Shown here piece after piece: positions 11,901-26,017 of a DNA stretch of 43,625 nt. A program made the position numbers and the translations under genes. The notes beneath the pieces are model-generated. The model was given only the letters and a program-made list of their open reading frames with translations. It was not told where the DNA came from and made no database searches. How positions within the stretch are numbered: the first letter of the stretch is position 1; the number at the start of each line of letters is the position of its first letter. The DNA comes from Bigelowiella natans CCMP2755. Taxonomy: Eukaryota > Cercozoa > Chlorarachniophyceae. The stretch covers positions 1 through 43,625 of the forward strand of contig ADNK01001018.1 of assembly GCA_000320545.1 (NCBI GenBank), written 5' to 3'.

Positions 11901-13723
11901 ACGATGGCTTTCTTCTCTGAAAGAAGTCAATGACGCGGAAAGAAGATATCTGAAGCAAGTCGAAGAACAAAAAAAGGACAACCGATCTGTGAAGGACATG
12001 GATGACGTGGACATTTTGCTTCGAATCGGTGGTACAATCGAAGCCAAATGTGGAGTATCACCCACAAGAACAGGACAACTTGGACACCAGCCATGGAGAA
12101 AATCATATCGAGGAACGATAGTTGGAATAAGATTCTCTGGGACTCAAACATCTTATGATGTAAAATTTGAAGATGGTGAACGTGTTCCTGACGTAAAAAG
12201 GGGAGAGATCGTTTCCATCATATCGTCTTCTGGCGAGACACTTCAAATTCCAGGATCAGACGACTTACAGCCTTCTCAACAGGACAAATTGGCCATGCTA
12301 CAAGCAATGGGATTTTCAAAGTTAGCGTGTGTATATGCTTTAAGGCAAACTCACTGGAATATAGAACGCGCTGTCGACTTCATCACTACTCAGGTAGAGG
12401 CTATTGCTATGGTGGAACAACAGTTTTTGATATCTCAACATTCACTTCACGAGGAAGCAAAGAAGATACGCAAAGCTGGTATAAATAGGCGCCAGCCTGT
12501 AGTAGATGCAGAAAAACGCACATCCAAAGCTGAAGAAGAGTTTCGAGTAGTTTTGTCAAATCTGGGCTTGCCTGTTGGTATTATTTCTGAGATAAAGAAG
12601 AAAACCAAGACAAGTTCCAGATTATCACCCGTGGTTACTACTGAAGTAGCAGCAGCAAATCTTGAATCACCACGTGCAAGTCAGCAAGACCAGAAAAGAA
12701 AAACTAAGAAGACCGTTGATAATTCCACATCATCCTCTGGTAAACCACGTGAGGAGAAAATTAAGGAAGAACTAGAGTCATTGCTAGAAAAACTAATTTT
12801 CTGCCCTCATACCATGAGTTCACCATTCATTCTACACTTACAGCCCGATTTCTTTGACGAAGTTATCACCTTGTTGGAAACAATCTTCAACCCACTTCAA
12901 AGTAATAGCAGCAGCAGGACCACAACACCACGCAGCAAGGAGGACAAAGATGATGACGATAATGATAGTACAACAGAAAAGAAGAAGAAGAAGAAGAAGA
13001 AGAAGAAAACCTCCTCAGCAATTCTATCATTGATGACAATGGAACATCTTCGTTTTGTTGTAAGAAGCACTATGGCGTTGCTTAAATCACACTTAAATAA
13101 ACTTTGCATTACGTACGAAGCAAACGATGCAAAATTTCTCAAGTATGGTTTTGTACAACGATTAAGATCTTTATTAGTGCAATATGCGACGACGAACATT
13201 GAAGGTGATGGTGATACTCAAAGTATATGCGAGGCAAGTACACGAGCTATGATCTCTGGAATCGATATCCTGTATCCCACAACAGCAGAAAAACTTACTT
13301 TGCTTAAAGTCTACTTTCTTGGAGAAGAAGATCCCACTAACACTACCAGTAGTAGTGGCTCACCGAACAAAAGAATGTTTTTAAGTGAGTTGTTTGCCTG
13401 GTTTGCCGAAGGAACTGAAAAATATTTTTCCACGAAAAATGTACTACTTGCCAGCGATAGTATGAGTCGCCAGGAAAAGGAACAATTAGCTGTTGCTGCT
13501 GCTGCTGCTGCTACTACTACTACCAACACGACAACATCAATGGTCACAGCAGCAGCAGAAAGAAACCGAAAGCATGGTAATATCCTACAACACATCATAC
13601 GATATGGATGGGCTCCTGCTTGTCACGGCTCGAATTATTCGGCTGCTGCTTCTGCTACCAATGAGAGCGGTGGTGGTGGTAGTGGTACAATTGCTGCTGC
13701 TGCTAGTAGGAGTAGTAGTAGTG

Positions 13724-13755
<32 letters not shown>

Positions 13756-15181
13756 TTTGGAGACAGCAGCAGCAGCTTTCGGGATTTAATATCTTCCCTC
13801 ATACGATTTATCGATTCAAATCATCTTCAGTCTCGATATAGAATGGGTGCCGTGAAGTTTGTAGCCGCTATCTTGAAGGAGATCATTTTAACGGCTAATC
13901 TCTTAGACACCAATGATGTAGTAAGCAGAACTTCAAATGTAGTCGATGCAGTAGATGATAGTAAAACACTTACTGCTGGGGATCATCATCATCTATGTAA
14001 TAATTTGTTCTTTCTGATGAAAGAGATTCTAACTTCTGGAATTTCTAGCCTTAGAAGACTGTGCGACGACATGAAAGGTCGAGATCATCATCGATATTTC
14101 GGTAGACAGACTTCTTCAATTGCTGCTAATGAAAATGACAATACTACTTCAGTAGCAGCAGCAGCAGCAGCAGCAGATTTAACCAGGAATTTCTACTATG
14201 AGCAGCAGTCATCGTGTTTAAATTTAATGCCACCCTTATTAACGTTGTTCTTGTCACCAAACCTCTCTGTTTCAAGAAACCTTATGATCGTTGATGATCC
14301 TGTCCTCCAACTTTTACTCAATACCATCCAAGATGCGCTAAATATAACAACAAAGTTTGTCGAGTTATTTCCCTCTCAAAAAATAGTGGAGTCCCATTGC
14401 ATTGTGAAGGAGAAGAAGTACGATGACGAGGACAAAAAAATAGCAGCAGCGTCATCATCACGTGATGAGGATACCATGATTTCATTTAGTCATCGAATGG
14501 GTGGTAGTTCTAATAAGACATGTGTTTTGGAAAGTGGACACCCATATGGTTGTGGTAAAGGCATGTTCGTGAAGCATATTCATTTCCCTGGAGCGACAGC
14601 TATCAAACTGACGTTCGACAGAAGATGCTGTACCGAAGGCCAACCCGATCAACTCAAACTATACCAAGATCCAGAGAGAAAAAAACTTCTCCCTTATGGT
14701 CCATATTATGGTAATAAACTTGATGGAAATGGCAATTGGCCGATATCGCAGCAAGTCTTGATCTCAGGAGACTCGGTGACATTGAGCTTCGAAGCGCTAA
14801 CGAAGCCAGAAGCATTGCAAGATACGCAGCAGCAGGATGAAGAAGATAGTAAAGCCAGGTGGGGAATTCGGTGTGAAGCACAAGGACTTAAGATATACAA
14901 CCATACATGGTCTCTCTCTTTACTCGAATCCCTAGTAGAAGGTGGCGCTGCTCTAGCACACCGTTTGTTAAGAATGGATATTACGTCTTCTTCCTCACGA
15001 CAGGGAAGACAACAGATCGAACAAAACAAGCAGAATCATCCGTTGGATATAAGGCTTAAAAATTTATATAAAACTGCGAAATTGCCTTTGTTAAATAGAG
15101 GCCTTGCCATGTTCGATGATACAGAAAACACATTTTATCGTGATATAGAGACAACAACCCAAGAAAAGACGACGACTGCAA

Positions 15182-15220
<39 letters not shown>

Positions 15221-15619
15221 GAGGAGGTGGATTAGGAACTCACAACATAGTCGCCACCACCAAGCGGCAGCAGCAGCAGCAGCAGCAGCTTAACGATCTT
15301 CAAGTATTCCACAAACGTAGCAAAGATGCTGTTTCCTTCCTTCAGAAATTTGTTGTTGATGGTGATAAAAACGACATTCTAGGATGGAGTGGTAGTAGCA
15401 ACATCAGAGATGATCCTGTGCTTAAAATGTATGTGAAAAGGATGAAACCAGAACTTCGACAACTCTGGTTGCGCTCAGAGCGTGCAATTATTGCTGCGAT
15501 GATTCACCACAGTGGGCTTGCATTCGACATATATATTGCATCAAACCCCCCGCATATTCCAGGCGAAATTCACTACATCCCGTTGTTGGAAAAGCAGGTA
15601 ATTCAAAGACTTGGTATCC

Positions 15620-15653
<34 letters not shown>

Positions 15654-17733
15654 CATCAAATAGGCCAAATAATGCGTGATACTACTAATGCATGAGACAT
15701 TAATTTATGTTGAAATGTAGCTAAGATAAATGTGCTTATGAAGAATTAAAAAAATGAAAATTACTATTGTTATTGTTATTGTTATACCTATTTGACTCTC
15801 ACCTCCTCCTTTGCCAAGGTTCTAACGGAGCGAATTACTGCCATTCTGAAGTGCGCAATACTTACCCAGAGGAGTATGATACGACATGTTCAAGTACTAA
15901 AAAATTGGGAGATTATGGCATCAGAACCTGACGGGATTAAATTTAAAGACTTCATGGAAATGTACGTATCATCATTTTTGGCTCCAACGATGTGTGCTTA
16001 TTTGATGGCCCTTTACACATGATAACAAAGTTGACAGTGGTGATAATGAATACGATTTATCATCATCCTCGACGATGCTAATTGATAATGATTATCGTTA
16101 CAAATACTGCTTCCTCATTAACCGAAATAGACACCATTCATTGATGTATTCAGTCACTACAAGATTATTCATGATTCATCGTTTTAATAGTTATTGTTGT
16201 TATCATCATCATCATCATCATTTTTCACTCAGGTATTCGGACAATAAGAACTTTGTCGAGTGCCTATGCACGTATAAAGGGGTACCATTTGTTAACAAAG
16301 ATCTTAGAGCGACTACAAAGAAACTCTACAAAATATTGGAGGCTGAAAGGGGGGCACGAAGAAGCCATCATCATCATCATCATCTTAATGATCCTTGCTC
16401 TCAAGTACTCGCACGTATTGAATCTATGTGTGCAGTATTGTGCAGGTTTGAGTCTTTTTATAGATCAGCTGGGTCAAGTTCATATCGTCCAGTGTTATCG
16501 TCAAAGAACAATTATCACAAGATCGAAGCAAGAAGAAGAAGAAGAAGAAGTGTCAAAATGAATGATAAACAATCAGAGGCTGCTGTATTCACCAAGGACT
16601 GCGAGGACAACGACGACGATGACGAAGGGGATGACTACTTTGATGATGATGATGATGATGAGCAATTGCAAGATCTTGCTCTTAACAGAATTATGAGTGT
16701 TCCTGTGAAGAATCGGTTCACCCGACGAGTTAGTACTAGAAAACATCATGCAAGGGGAGAACGACGCAATGGTGCTACTGCTGCTACTGATGATAATAGT
16801 AGCAATCGTCAGGGTGGTGGTGGTGGTGGTGGTGGTGGCAACTACAACTACGATCACGATGATGATGATGATGGTGGAAGTGGAAACAATAACAACGACA
16901 ACGATGATGATGGAATTCTAGGCAAAAATAGCAGTATTTCGAAGAACAAAGATGATGCAGAACTACGTGAAGACGACAGAGAGGAGGAGGAAGTTGATGA
17001 TGATAAAATATATGATGCTGAAGAATCTTTACCACTGCGAAAAACATTCTCAGAGAGATACAGCTCTTCTACAACTCCATTTATGGTAAAAGACACCATC
17101 ATAATGACGATTCATACAGCATACTTCTCTCTCTGAACAAAACTACAAAAAACAAGACAGTAAAAATTTCGCATCATATTACGTTATCTCTATTATTTCT
17201 TTCCTCCTCCTAGCGTATGTGAAGAGCTTAGAACGAGAAATCTGAACAATTTTGATGATGATCCTCCTCAAGTGCTGCACGCAGCAGCCAATGATATATT
17301 TATGTCTACTACTACTACTACTACTACTACTATTACTACTACAGAACCCTAAATAATTATTATCAGTATACCTACATCCCTGACGTACTTACTATGTCTC
17401 TTCCTTTGTTAATAATAATACATGGTCTCTAGTCCACTCCTAAAGCTGTTCGTGGGCGCTTAGATCAACTACGTAAGTGGATAGACACATTTAGAAAATG
17501 GAAGGAATGGTCCACGCACGGCACTCAGCATTCTGACAAGAAAAAGCATCATCATATTTCTGATGAAGCTACCACACCATTCGATGCAATTCATAACATA
17601 CTTGTTCAAGGATGTGAACTCAAAGCAGATCAAATATTAGAGATAGCCCGAACTCACAATTTTAGAGCCAGAATGAGACAACTTGGTCTTTCTTGGTTAA
17701 CAAAATTAATTAGCATGCACGGAGGTAGTAGTG

Positions 17734-17767
<34 letters not shown>

Positions 17768-20401
17768 CAGCAGCAGCAGTACTACTTCATCAACTACCAC
17801 CACCAGCACCAACAGCACCATTGTATCAGCTTTGGTGACTCCGATCCTTCTGGCGGTGCCTGTTGATGCATTAAATGAGATTCGGAACGACATCAATCAT
17901 CACGGACAAAGCTTTAGGGATGATGGCCTTCAACTAGAAAATATTGATAATAATAATAATAATAATAATAGTGGAGGAGGTACCGTTGCTTCAGTATCAT
18001 CAGTATCACCTACTACTAGTTTTGTTCTTTGTGGACTTGAACTTGCCAATAACATTGAACGGATGACGGTGATAACCGCATTTCGAGGTTTCCTATCTCA
18101 AGTTGGTCAGATAATAAGCAATAATTCCAATCGTCGTCTTTCTCCCCCTTCTTCTTCTTCTCCTCCTCTTTCGAAGAAGAAAAAGCAGCTTCTCTTTGAA
18201 AAACAATTGCCATATTTGCAGCAGCATCATCATCATCATCATCATCATCATTATCAATGTCAGCATCCACTCTCACTTTCACATGAATTAGCGGTTCAAC
18301 AGATACTTGCAATGCCGTTACAAGTTGCTAGAAATGAACTGGTATTTGTAGATATTCAGAGAAATTGTTTCGACCAAGTTGTTAATAGTATACAAAACCA
18401 CCTCTCAATGATTGCTGGTGGAGGAGGAGGAGGAAGAGGAGGAGAAGGAGAAGGAGTAAGGAAATCGTCAATGGGGGCCTCCAAAACATTAACAGCATTA
18501 TCTTCAAAATTATCTTCCTCTCCTTCCTCGCGACGATCATCATCATCTTGTGATGTGAAGGGAGCAGACGAAGAATACGCTGATGTCAAGCAAAAGAGCG
18601 ACAAGTTTCCTGTTACTACTACTACTGCTGCTGCTGCTGCTGGTAGCACAGTAGCAAGCACTCGTCCCCCTCCTTCTTCCCCTACTACTGGTACTACCAC
18701 TACTACTATTCCCCCTCCTCCTTCCCCTACTACTGGTACTACCACTACTACTACTACCTTCTCACAGCAGCAGCAGACCTTCTTCTCATTGCAAACGGTA
18801 CGAAGCTTGGGACCGCTACTAGAATTTGCGAAGAGAATTCTAATATTTGAGAATGGAGACAGGGCTATAAGTAGTAGTAGTAGTAGTAGTAGTAGTAGAT
18901 TATTGGGGAGTCATCAACATCAACAACAACACATTACAAGGCAGCTCAATACGCTTAAAGCTCATCTAGTGAAAAAGATAGCAAATCTCCTTTTAGATTC
19001 TGTGAGAGTGGCAGTAGTCTTTACTGCTGCTCCTGGCTCTTCCAATAAAAAGTTAGATGTTGATGATGATGTTGGCACACACGAGGAGAAAGAGGAGGAG
19101 GAGAACACCAGTACCAACAGCGAGATCTCGACAAAGATTTTAAGCATGATGTTGGAATTTTTTAGAGATCTCACCGATTCTATTCAGTACGACAGCAATA
19201 GAATGCAAGCCAAAATATATTTATCTAAGAGTGTCTGCTTGGAAGTATCATGTGCTATTCTTGCGATAATTGTCAATGGACTTCAATTGGAAAATTATAG
19301 TTGTTTCCCTCCTCTATTTGTACATCACGCATCCCACATAGCTCGTATTTTCTGGCCAGAATGCAGGCATAAAAGATTACTCCTCCGTTTCAACCAAGTT
19401 TTCCCTGAATTATCATCATCTGCTGCTTCTTCTTCTGATCTTCTTCGACGGTCCGATGATATTCTTCAATACCTGATCACAGAAATTGGCAGACTGGAAT
19501 CTTCGGTCTACAAACCATCTCGCAAGAAAGGGAGGGGGGAAATCTCGAAACAGGGCAAATATTATGGAGTTGATGACGATGACAGAGATAAAGACGACGA
19601 CGATAACAACGATGATAAGGATGGTGATAAAAAAGATGGTGGTGATGATGTAAAATCCAAGATACCGACTGATTCTAACTATCAGAACCCGTATAATTAT
19701 TACGTAGTTCTTCATAGATCAAAGAATGCTGAAGAAACACTTGACGAAGAACAACTATATAGCCTTCTGTCAGATTTTGATTTACCACCTGGAGTTCGTT
19801 GGATTTCTTCGTCAAAGCAGCATAAGTTCCCAAAAGATAGAAAGAGTAGCAGTAGCACCACCACCACCAGAGTAGAGCAAGATTGTTACAATCTACGAGT
19901 TAAGCTTTATCGACAGAGATGTAAATGGCGGAGTGGATCCCTTAATTCAGTCTATGTCTTCAATAACTCTTGTTCTGCTAAAGGTTTAGACGTATCTGCT
20001 AAGTCATCATCATCATCCTCTTCTTATTCTTATTCTTCGTCGTTGTCATCATCGAAGTCCAACACCACCACCACAACCAACCACTGTAGTTTTCGTGTAG
20101 ACGCTCGCGTTACTGGAGGAGGGAAATGGTATTTCGAAGTAGAAGTGTTGAACAATACGTGCACCTCATTACGCGTAGGCTGGGGTACAAATCGATTTTC
20201 TCCAAGATCTCAAAAGCATGCTGCAGGGTGAGGAGGAGTAGTAATATGTTGTAACAACTAAATGTCAAACAAAAGAAGAAGGAGAAGAAGAAGAAGGAAT
20301 AGTAGACCTGTTCAACAGTAGATTGCCCCACACTCCCCATGTGAGACAGCAATACCCTTCACCCTACAACCAACAGTGTGAAGAGGAGGAGAGTAGTATT
20401 T

Positions 20402-20432
<31 letters not shown>

Positions 20433-20643
20433 CAACAGCAGATCTCTCCTTTGCTAACAACTATATGCTACATCATAAAGGAGCGCTTGATCACAGTAGT
20501 GTTTGAGAACACCATATATGATGAAATGTGATTCAACTAGTACTGAATAATATAATTGGTTGCAGTAGAACTGGTTACCTATACAATTATATCGTTTTGC
20601 ATCTTCGTAGCGGTGGTGTTTGTTGTTATTCGGTTGAGTCACC

Positions 20644-20674
<31 letters not shown>

Positions 20675-21863
20675 CCATTATCTTTTCAGTGATGATCGGA
20701 ATTCGTGGGTATTTGACGTCAAAACGGGATTGAAACTTCACAATGGTGAATCTGAAATGTACTATGGGCAGCAGCAGCAGCAGCAACAACAACAACAGCT
20801 TCCCAGTGTTACAACTCCTACTACGACTAGTACAGGAGGATCTGGGAGGAAGATTATCAAGGGAGATATTATAGGGTGGGTAGCACACAGCACAGCACAG
20901 CACAGCACAGCATGATGATGATGATGATGATGATGCTGATGATGATGATCAAGTTGTTAATATAGTAGTTGGATGCTCCTTTTTCAATCTGATCTCGTGT
21001 TTCTTTATCCCACTACTTATTGATTGTTTAGGTGTCGGTTTGATGTGAAGAAGGGACGTATTTCATATTTTTTGAATTCCAAACCACTAGGGATTGCATT
21101 TGATGGCATCGTCAAGCCTCATCATCTAGCTGGAAGGAGTGGTGGTGGTGGTGGTGGTGGTGGTGGTGGTGGTTGCTGTTTTTATCCTGTTATAAGCCTT
21201 TCCCCTGGTGGCTCACGTGTGCGCGTACACCTTCATCACAAGAAATTTAAATCAAGACCTGATAGCTGGGGTGCATACCACTACCCCCTTGCTGGAGATT
21301 CCAGCAAGTTAGTGTTGTACCGTCCGACACTTGCAACGTATCAAGCACGTGATATCGTCAAGGCAATGCAAGAGAATGATAATGATGATGATGATGATGA
21401 TGGGAATAATAATAATAATAATCATCATCATCATCCTTTTATTTCTATTGCAATAGGATCTCAAAGTCAATGTATTGAGATTTGTGAGAGATTACAGCAG
21501 CGTGCAAGTGGTTCAGGTCTGTTGAACAATGAAAAGCTTCTTGTTACTGTCATACCAAGGAGCTTGCTGCAAGTTCTTCAACACTTGTCAGTAGATCCAA
21601 CAACAACAACTACAACAACAACAAGCAGCGCTAAGTCGTCGTCTACTATTTCCCCGTCATCATCACTTCCATCATCACCTACTGCTAAAGCAAGAAGAAT
21701 TATATGGCCAAATCTACAACGAGGGATTGTATCGGATATCGTTGCCTTGTGTCGTTATTTTCTTGGTAGCAGTACAAGTGCTAGTAGTAGTACTACTAGT
21801 AATAGTAGTGTTATCACCACCACCAATGGAAACAACATCATCGATGATAATATCACCACCGCC

Positions 21864-21895
<32 letters not shown>

Positions 21896-22587
21896 GGCTC
21901 GTAGTCTGGGAGGATCATGCAGTCACATGTGGAAGAAACAGATGAAAAATCTTCTGAATTCAATTTTGTGTAGTATCAGTTACAAAGTTGTTGGAGGTGG
22001 TGGAGAATATAGTACTCCTCCTCCAGAGGACTACTGTACTCTCTTAGGGGCATTGACGGTGTCAGGGGGACTTACTGAAGTGATACGTATTGGAGGATAT
22101 GTTCGAATCTTGCCAAATATTACTACTACTGATGACGACACATCAGAACAAGTGTCCGGTTCTATTGGAATTATGAAGGAGGTATTATATGAACGTGGAC
22201 GAGGAGCTGTGGGTTTGATTCAAGTCAATGGTGGGTTTCCATCATCCTCCTCCTTCTCTACCTCATCTTCATCATCAAGAACAACAACACAAAGATTCAT
22301 GTTGTCGTCTGTGGAGGCAGTTCCAGAATTTGAATTATCTCTCAAAGAATTTGAACTTTCTCCGCAAGTTTTTGCAGCTCTCCATGCACTGATAACAACC
22401 CAGAGAAAGTGTGATGTTGAAAAAGAAACCTCACCATTTATTAGTTCAGATTTCATATCATTAGTAGCGTATTCAGAGCTACAATGGCGTGCAGTTGCTA
22501 TGATCCAATCATTGATTTCGAAGACGTATAAGACGAAATCGATGATGTTCACTGCTGCAAAGTTTACTGATGCCTCTATAACTACTG

Positions 22588-22620
<33 letters not shown>

Positions 22621-25600
22621 GTAGTAGTATTGGTAGTGGTAGTGAACAAAGGCAGCAGCAGCACGTTAGTTTCCTCGATAAAGCAGTATTTAACAGCATG
22701 GTGGCACTTATGCTGGACTTAGCTAAGAAATCTACACCGGAAGCTCGACTGGATATAACACGAAGTATGTACTTCCAAATTCGTGATAGGATCTGGTGGA
22801 TGGACCATCAAGTAGAGACGCGCTTGCAAGCAAGAGATACCATTGTAATCGAGGCTGCCGGGGGAAAGATCTTCGTGCAAGATGACGTCAACGACGACGA
22901 TCAGTATGGAGGAGGAGGAGGAAGAGTAACATCTGCCAAAGCAGCACCAGAAAAGAAGTCTCGTGAAAAAAAACAACAGCGGCCATTCAAGAAGACAACA
23001 TGGAAGTATAGTGCAAGTAGACTGGTTCGTTACAAACAAGGGTTGTGTCTAGGTGGTGGTGGTGGAAGTAGTAGTAGTAGCGACGAAGAGATATCGCGAA
23101 AACGATTGCTTCAACATTGGGAGCGACATATTATTCCATCAGTTCAACGCCTAATATCCGGTAATCTAAGAGAATATCAGGTAGTGGATTTTATAGAGCA
23201 GGTTAGAGTGCAATTACGAAGAGGAGATTCTACAAGGGCAATAGGAACGATTCTTGCAGTATGTGGTAACCATTGTCCAGATGGGATAGTATTTCCTTCT
23301 TCGAATCACAACTGGCTGTTGCTTAATGATTTAGATGTTCAAGTAGGCGATCTCGTTTGTATTGATTCTAGTATTAAAAATGGGCTACCTGGCTCTTCAA
23401 CGTCTCACTGGAATCCTAAAATGCTTCGCCATATTGGCCAACAAGCGAGAGTCTTATGCATACTTCCTTTCAACCATGTAAAAGCCAGATACAACCGTGC
23501 TGAGGAGGCTTTGGCTTTGATTCAAGTCTATGATCTTAGGGTAGCTACTATGAGTCATTTATGGGTACCAATTTCCAATCTCAACTTGATTAACGCTAAT
23601 AATCAAGGGAAGAAGATGAAATCTTCTTCGTGGCTCGTTAAACCACCCGATTTGACTGATCCATTCAGCAGTTACTCTCACGGTAGGACAAAGAAGGATG
23701 ATGCGCATACTTTTTATACCCTAAAGCAGCATGGAGACGCTATGACGAATCTATTAGCAAGACGTGCATTGTTTGAGGTTATCAGCAGATCAACACCTAG
23801 TTTCTTCTTCGAAACCCAAGTGATGTCGTCACTTTCGTCGAGTAGTAGTAGTAGAGTAATAGAAGAAGACGTTATTAAGAACAACATAATGCCCATGATC
23901 CAGTTAGCTGTGGCTGAAGGGCTCAATTTACACTCCTCTTCGCTGTCAGCCCTTGGTCGAGCAAAACCCACGTATTTAACTGCTGTTCAAAGAGTAGAAA
24001 ATAATCTAATATATCTTCTTGATAATAGTTTGCGGAACAGTTGTCCTACTTCTCGTAGATTGATATTAGCTTCTATTCAGAGTCTTTTAGAGGATGCAAT
24101 GAGCAGTGAAAGTACTACTACTACTAGTAGTAGTAGTTTTGCTGGTTGCTACAAAGATTATCTTCTTTCCCCTCATCGTCATCGATGCAAGTGTATACGA
24201 GCGCCGAATGCCGCTGCTATGATCTTGATGTTTTCAGATGATACTGATATTCCTTCTCGATGTACACTAGAGATATTCAAAGACCCCGAGTGCCAAGAGC
24301 TTATTCAAAAATATGGTGGTGGTGATGGTGATGGTGATGGTTCTGCCATCCAACCCGTAGTTGACCAAATCATGTTTCCTGTTGTGGTTCCGAGCTCCCA
24401 ATGCTTCTTGCGTGTGAAAAAACAGCCTCACTCAAACTCTACTGCAGCAGTCAAGTGTACACTACGAATGGTACCTATTCGTCCTTCCCTCGGTATTGCA
24501 TTGTGGCTAATCTACTTGATGTGCTCATCAAAGGATGGTGATGATGATGATTTAAATATGAGAAGAAGAAGAAGAAGAAGAAGAAGAGATAGGCTCTCTA
24601 TTGTCCAGACAATTATCAGTACTTTCAATCTTAGCAGTATGGAACCGTCTCCACTCAAGGAGATTGCCTTGGTTCTTATATCATCATTGTTGGAAAGTAT
24701 ACTCGTACTATCCACTAATAATAATACAGCTTCAATTCTTTCACTGTCGGCAAACGATGTAACGGAAGAGTCGGAGAGGAAGACGACACTACAGTTACAA
24801 AACGAAATACTTGGCAAAATACATAATAGCTTGTACGGAGAGATGCTTATCCTATACGATTCTGAGAAATCCAGGGGGGGGCTATGGATTTCATCTTACA
24901 TGCAAAATCTAGTGCATACGATGATTATGGTTGACATGTTACGTCCAAAAGAGCAACAAATTGTCCAGAAGCTTCAAATACGAACCCTCTTAAGTAGTAG
25001 TAGTAGTAGTAGTAGTAGTGCCGCATTTTCGTTTTCTGTTTCTTCAAAGAAAGTCTCGAACAAAATCTCAGTTTGGCAGTGTGCTTATTGCACCCTTGAG
25101 AATCCTTTACAAGCTGTACGCTGTGTTGCATGTCTAAGACCCAAAAAGGTTTTAGAGGGTAGTAGTAATAGTAGTAGTGTTTCGACGACGACAGGAGATA
25201 CGAAGAAGAACAAGAGTAAAAAGCAGCAGCAGCAGCAGCAGCATAAATTGACGGGCAAAAGTGGTAGTGACATGTTCCATGATATGCGGATATTGTGTGA
25301 TCTTATGTATGCTCTACCCTGCCAAGAGAAAGTGGGACTAAACTCAACCAACAGTCACGTAGTCCGACAGTTAGTGGAAGCTTGCTGGAAAGAAACAACT
25401 ACAACCTTGAAGAAGAAGAAGAGGGAGGGGGTAAACAACAGCTATTTACAACGAATGGTTCTTCTTCGAAACATTCCCCACGTTGTAAATTCAGTAGTAT
25501 CACCATCATCTTCATTACACAAAGCAGCATGCAACGACGACGACGATGACAACATTGTACGAGAGCTGATAAAGAATATAATTGCGCCCCCCTCGTCATC

Positions 25601-25983
25601 AGCTAGCATAGGCGCTGTTATTCTTCCCCAGATTTCGGTTGGATCATATCACCCAAATTGTGATACTTCACAGCAGCAGCAGCAGCAGAAGAAGAAGAAG
25701 CCTGGTCATGATGACGACGATGATGATAATGATGATGATAAGGATAATAATAAGAAATGCCTTCGCATGGATCATCATCGCATTTGGCGTTCAGATCCAA
25801 GACGTGAAGAGTTTGATGAGGGTATCCTTTACTATCTTGGCACTAAAGATGCTGCTGCTGCTGATAATGATGATGAGCATGCTGATGATAAAAAAGGAGA
25901 AGCTAGCAGCAGGAGCACTGGAGCAACAACAACAACAAGATCAGGAACAGCAATTTCTAAAGCAGAGTCTGAAAATCCAAAAG

Positions 25984-26017
<34 letters not shown>

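Noticed and set aside
16573-17102. Minus-strand frames rich in His, Thr, Ser and Val opposite ligase exon 5
   Set aside because: They mirror GAT, GGT and AGT repeats of the sense exon and have no domain content.
20556-20915. Plus-strand frame with a 13-His run before ligase exon 7
   Set aside because: The real exon starts at 20690 after TCTTTTCAG; the His run is the CATCAT pyrimidine tract of the intron.
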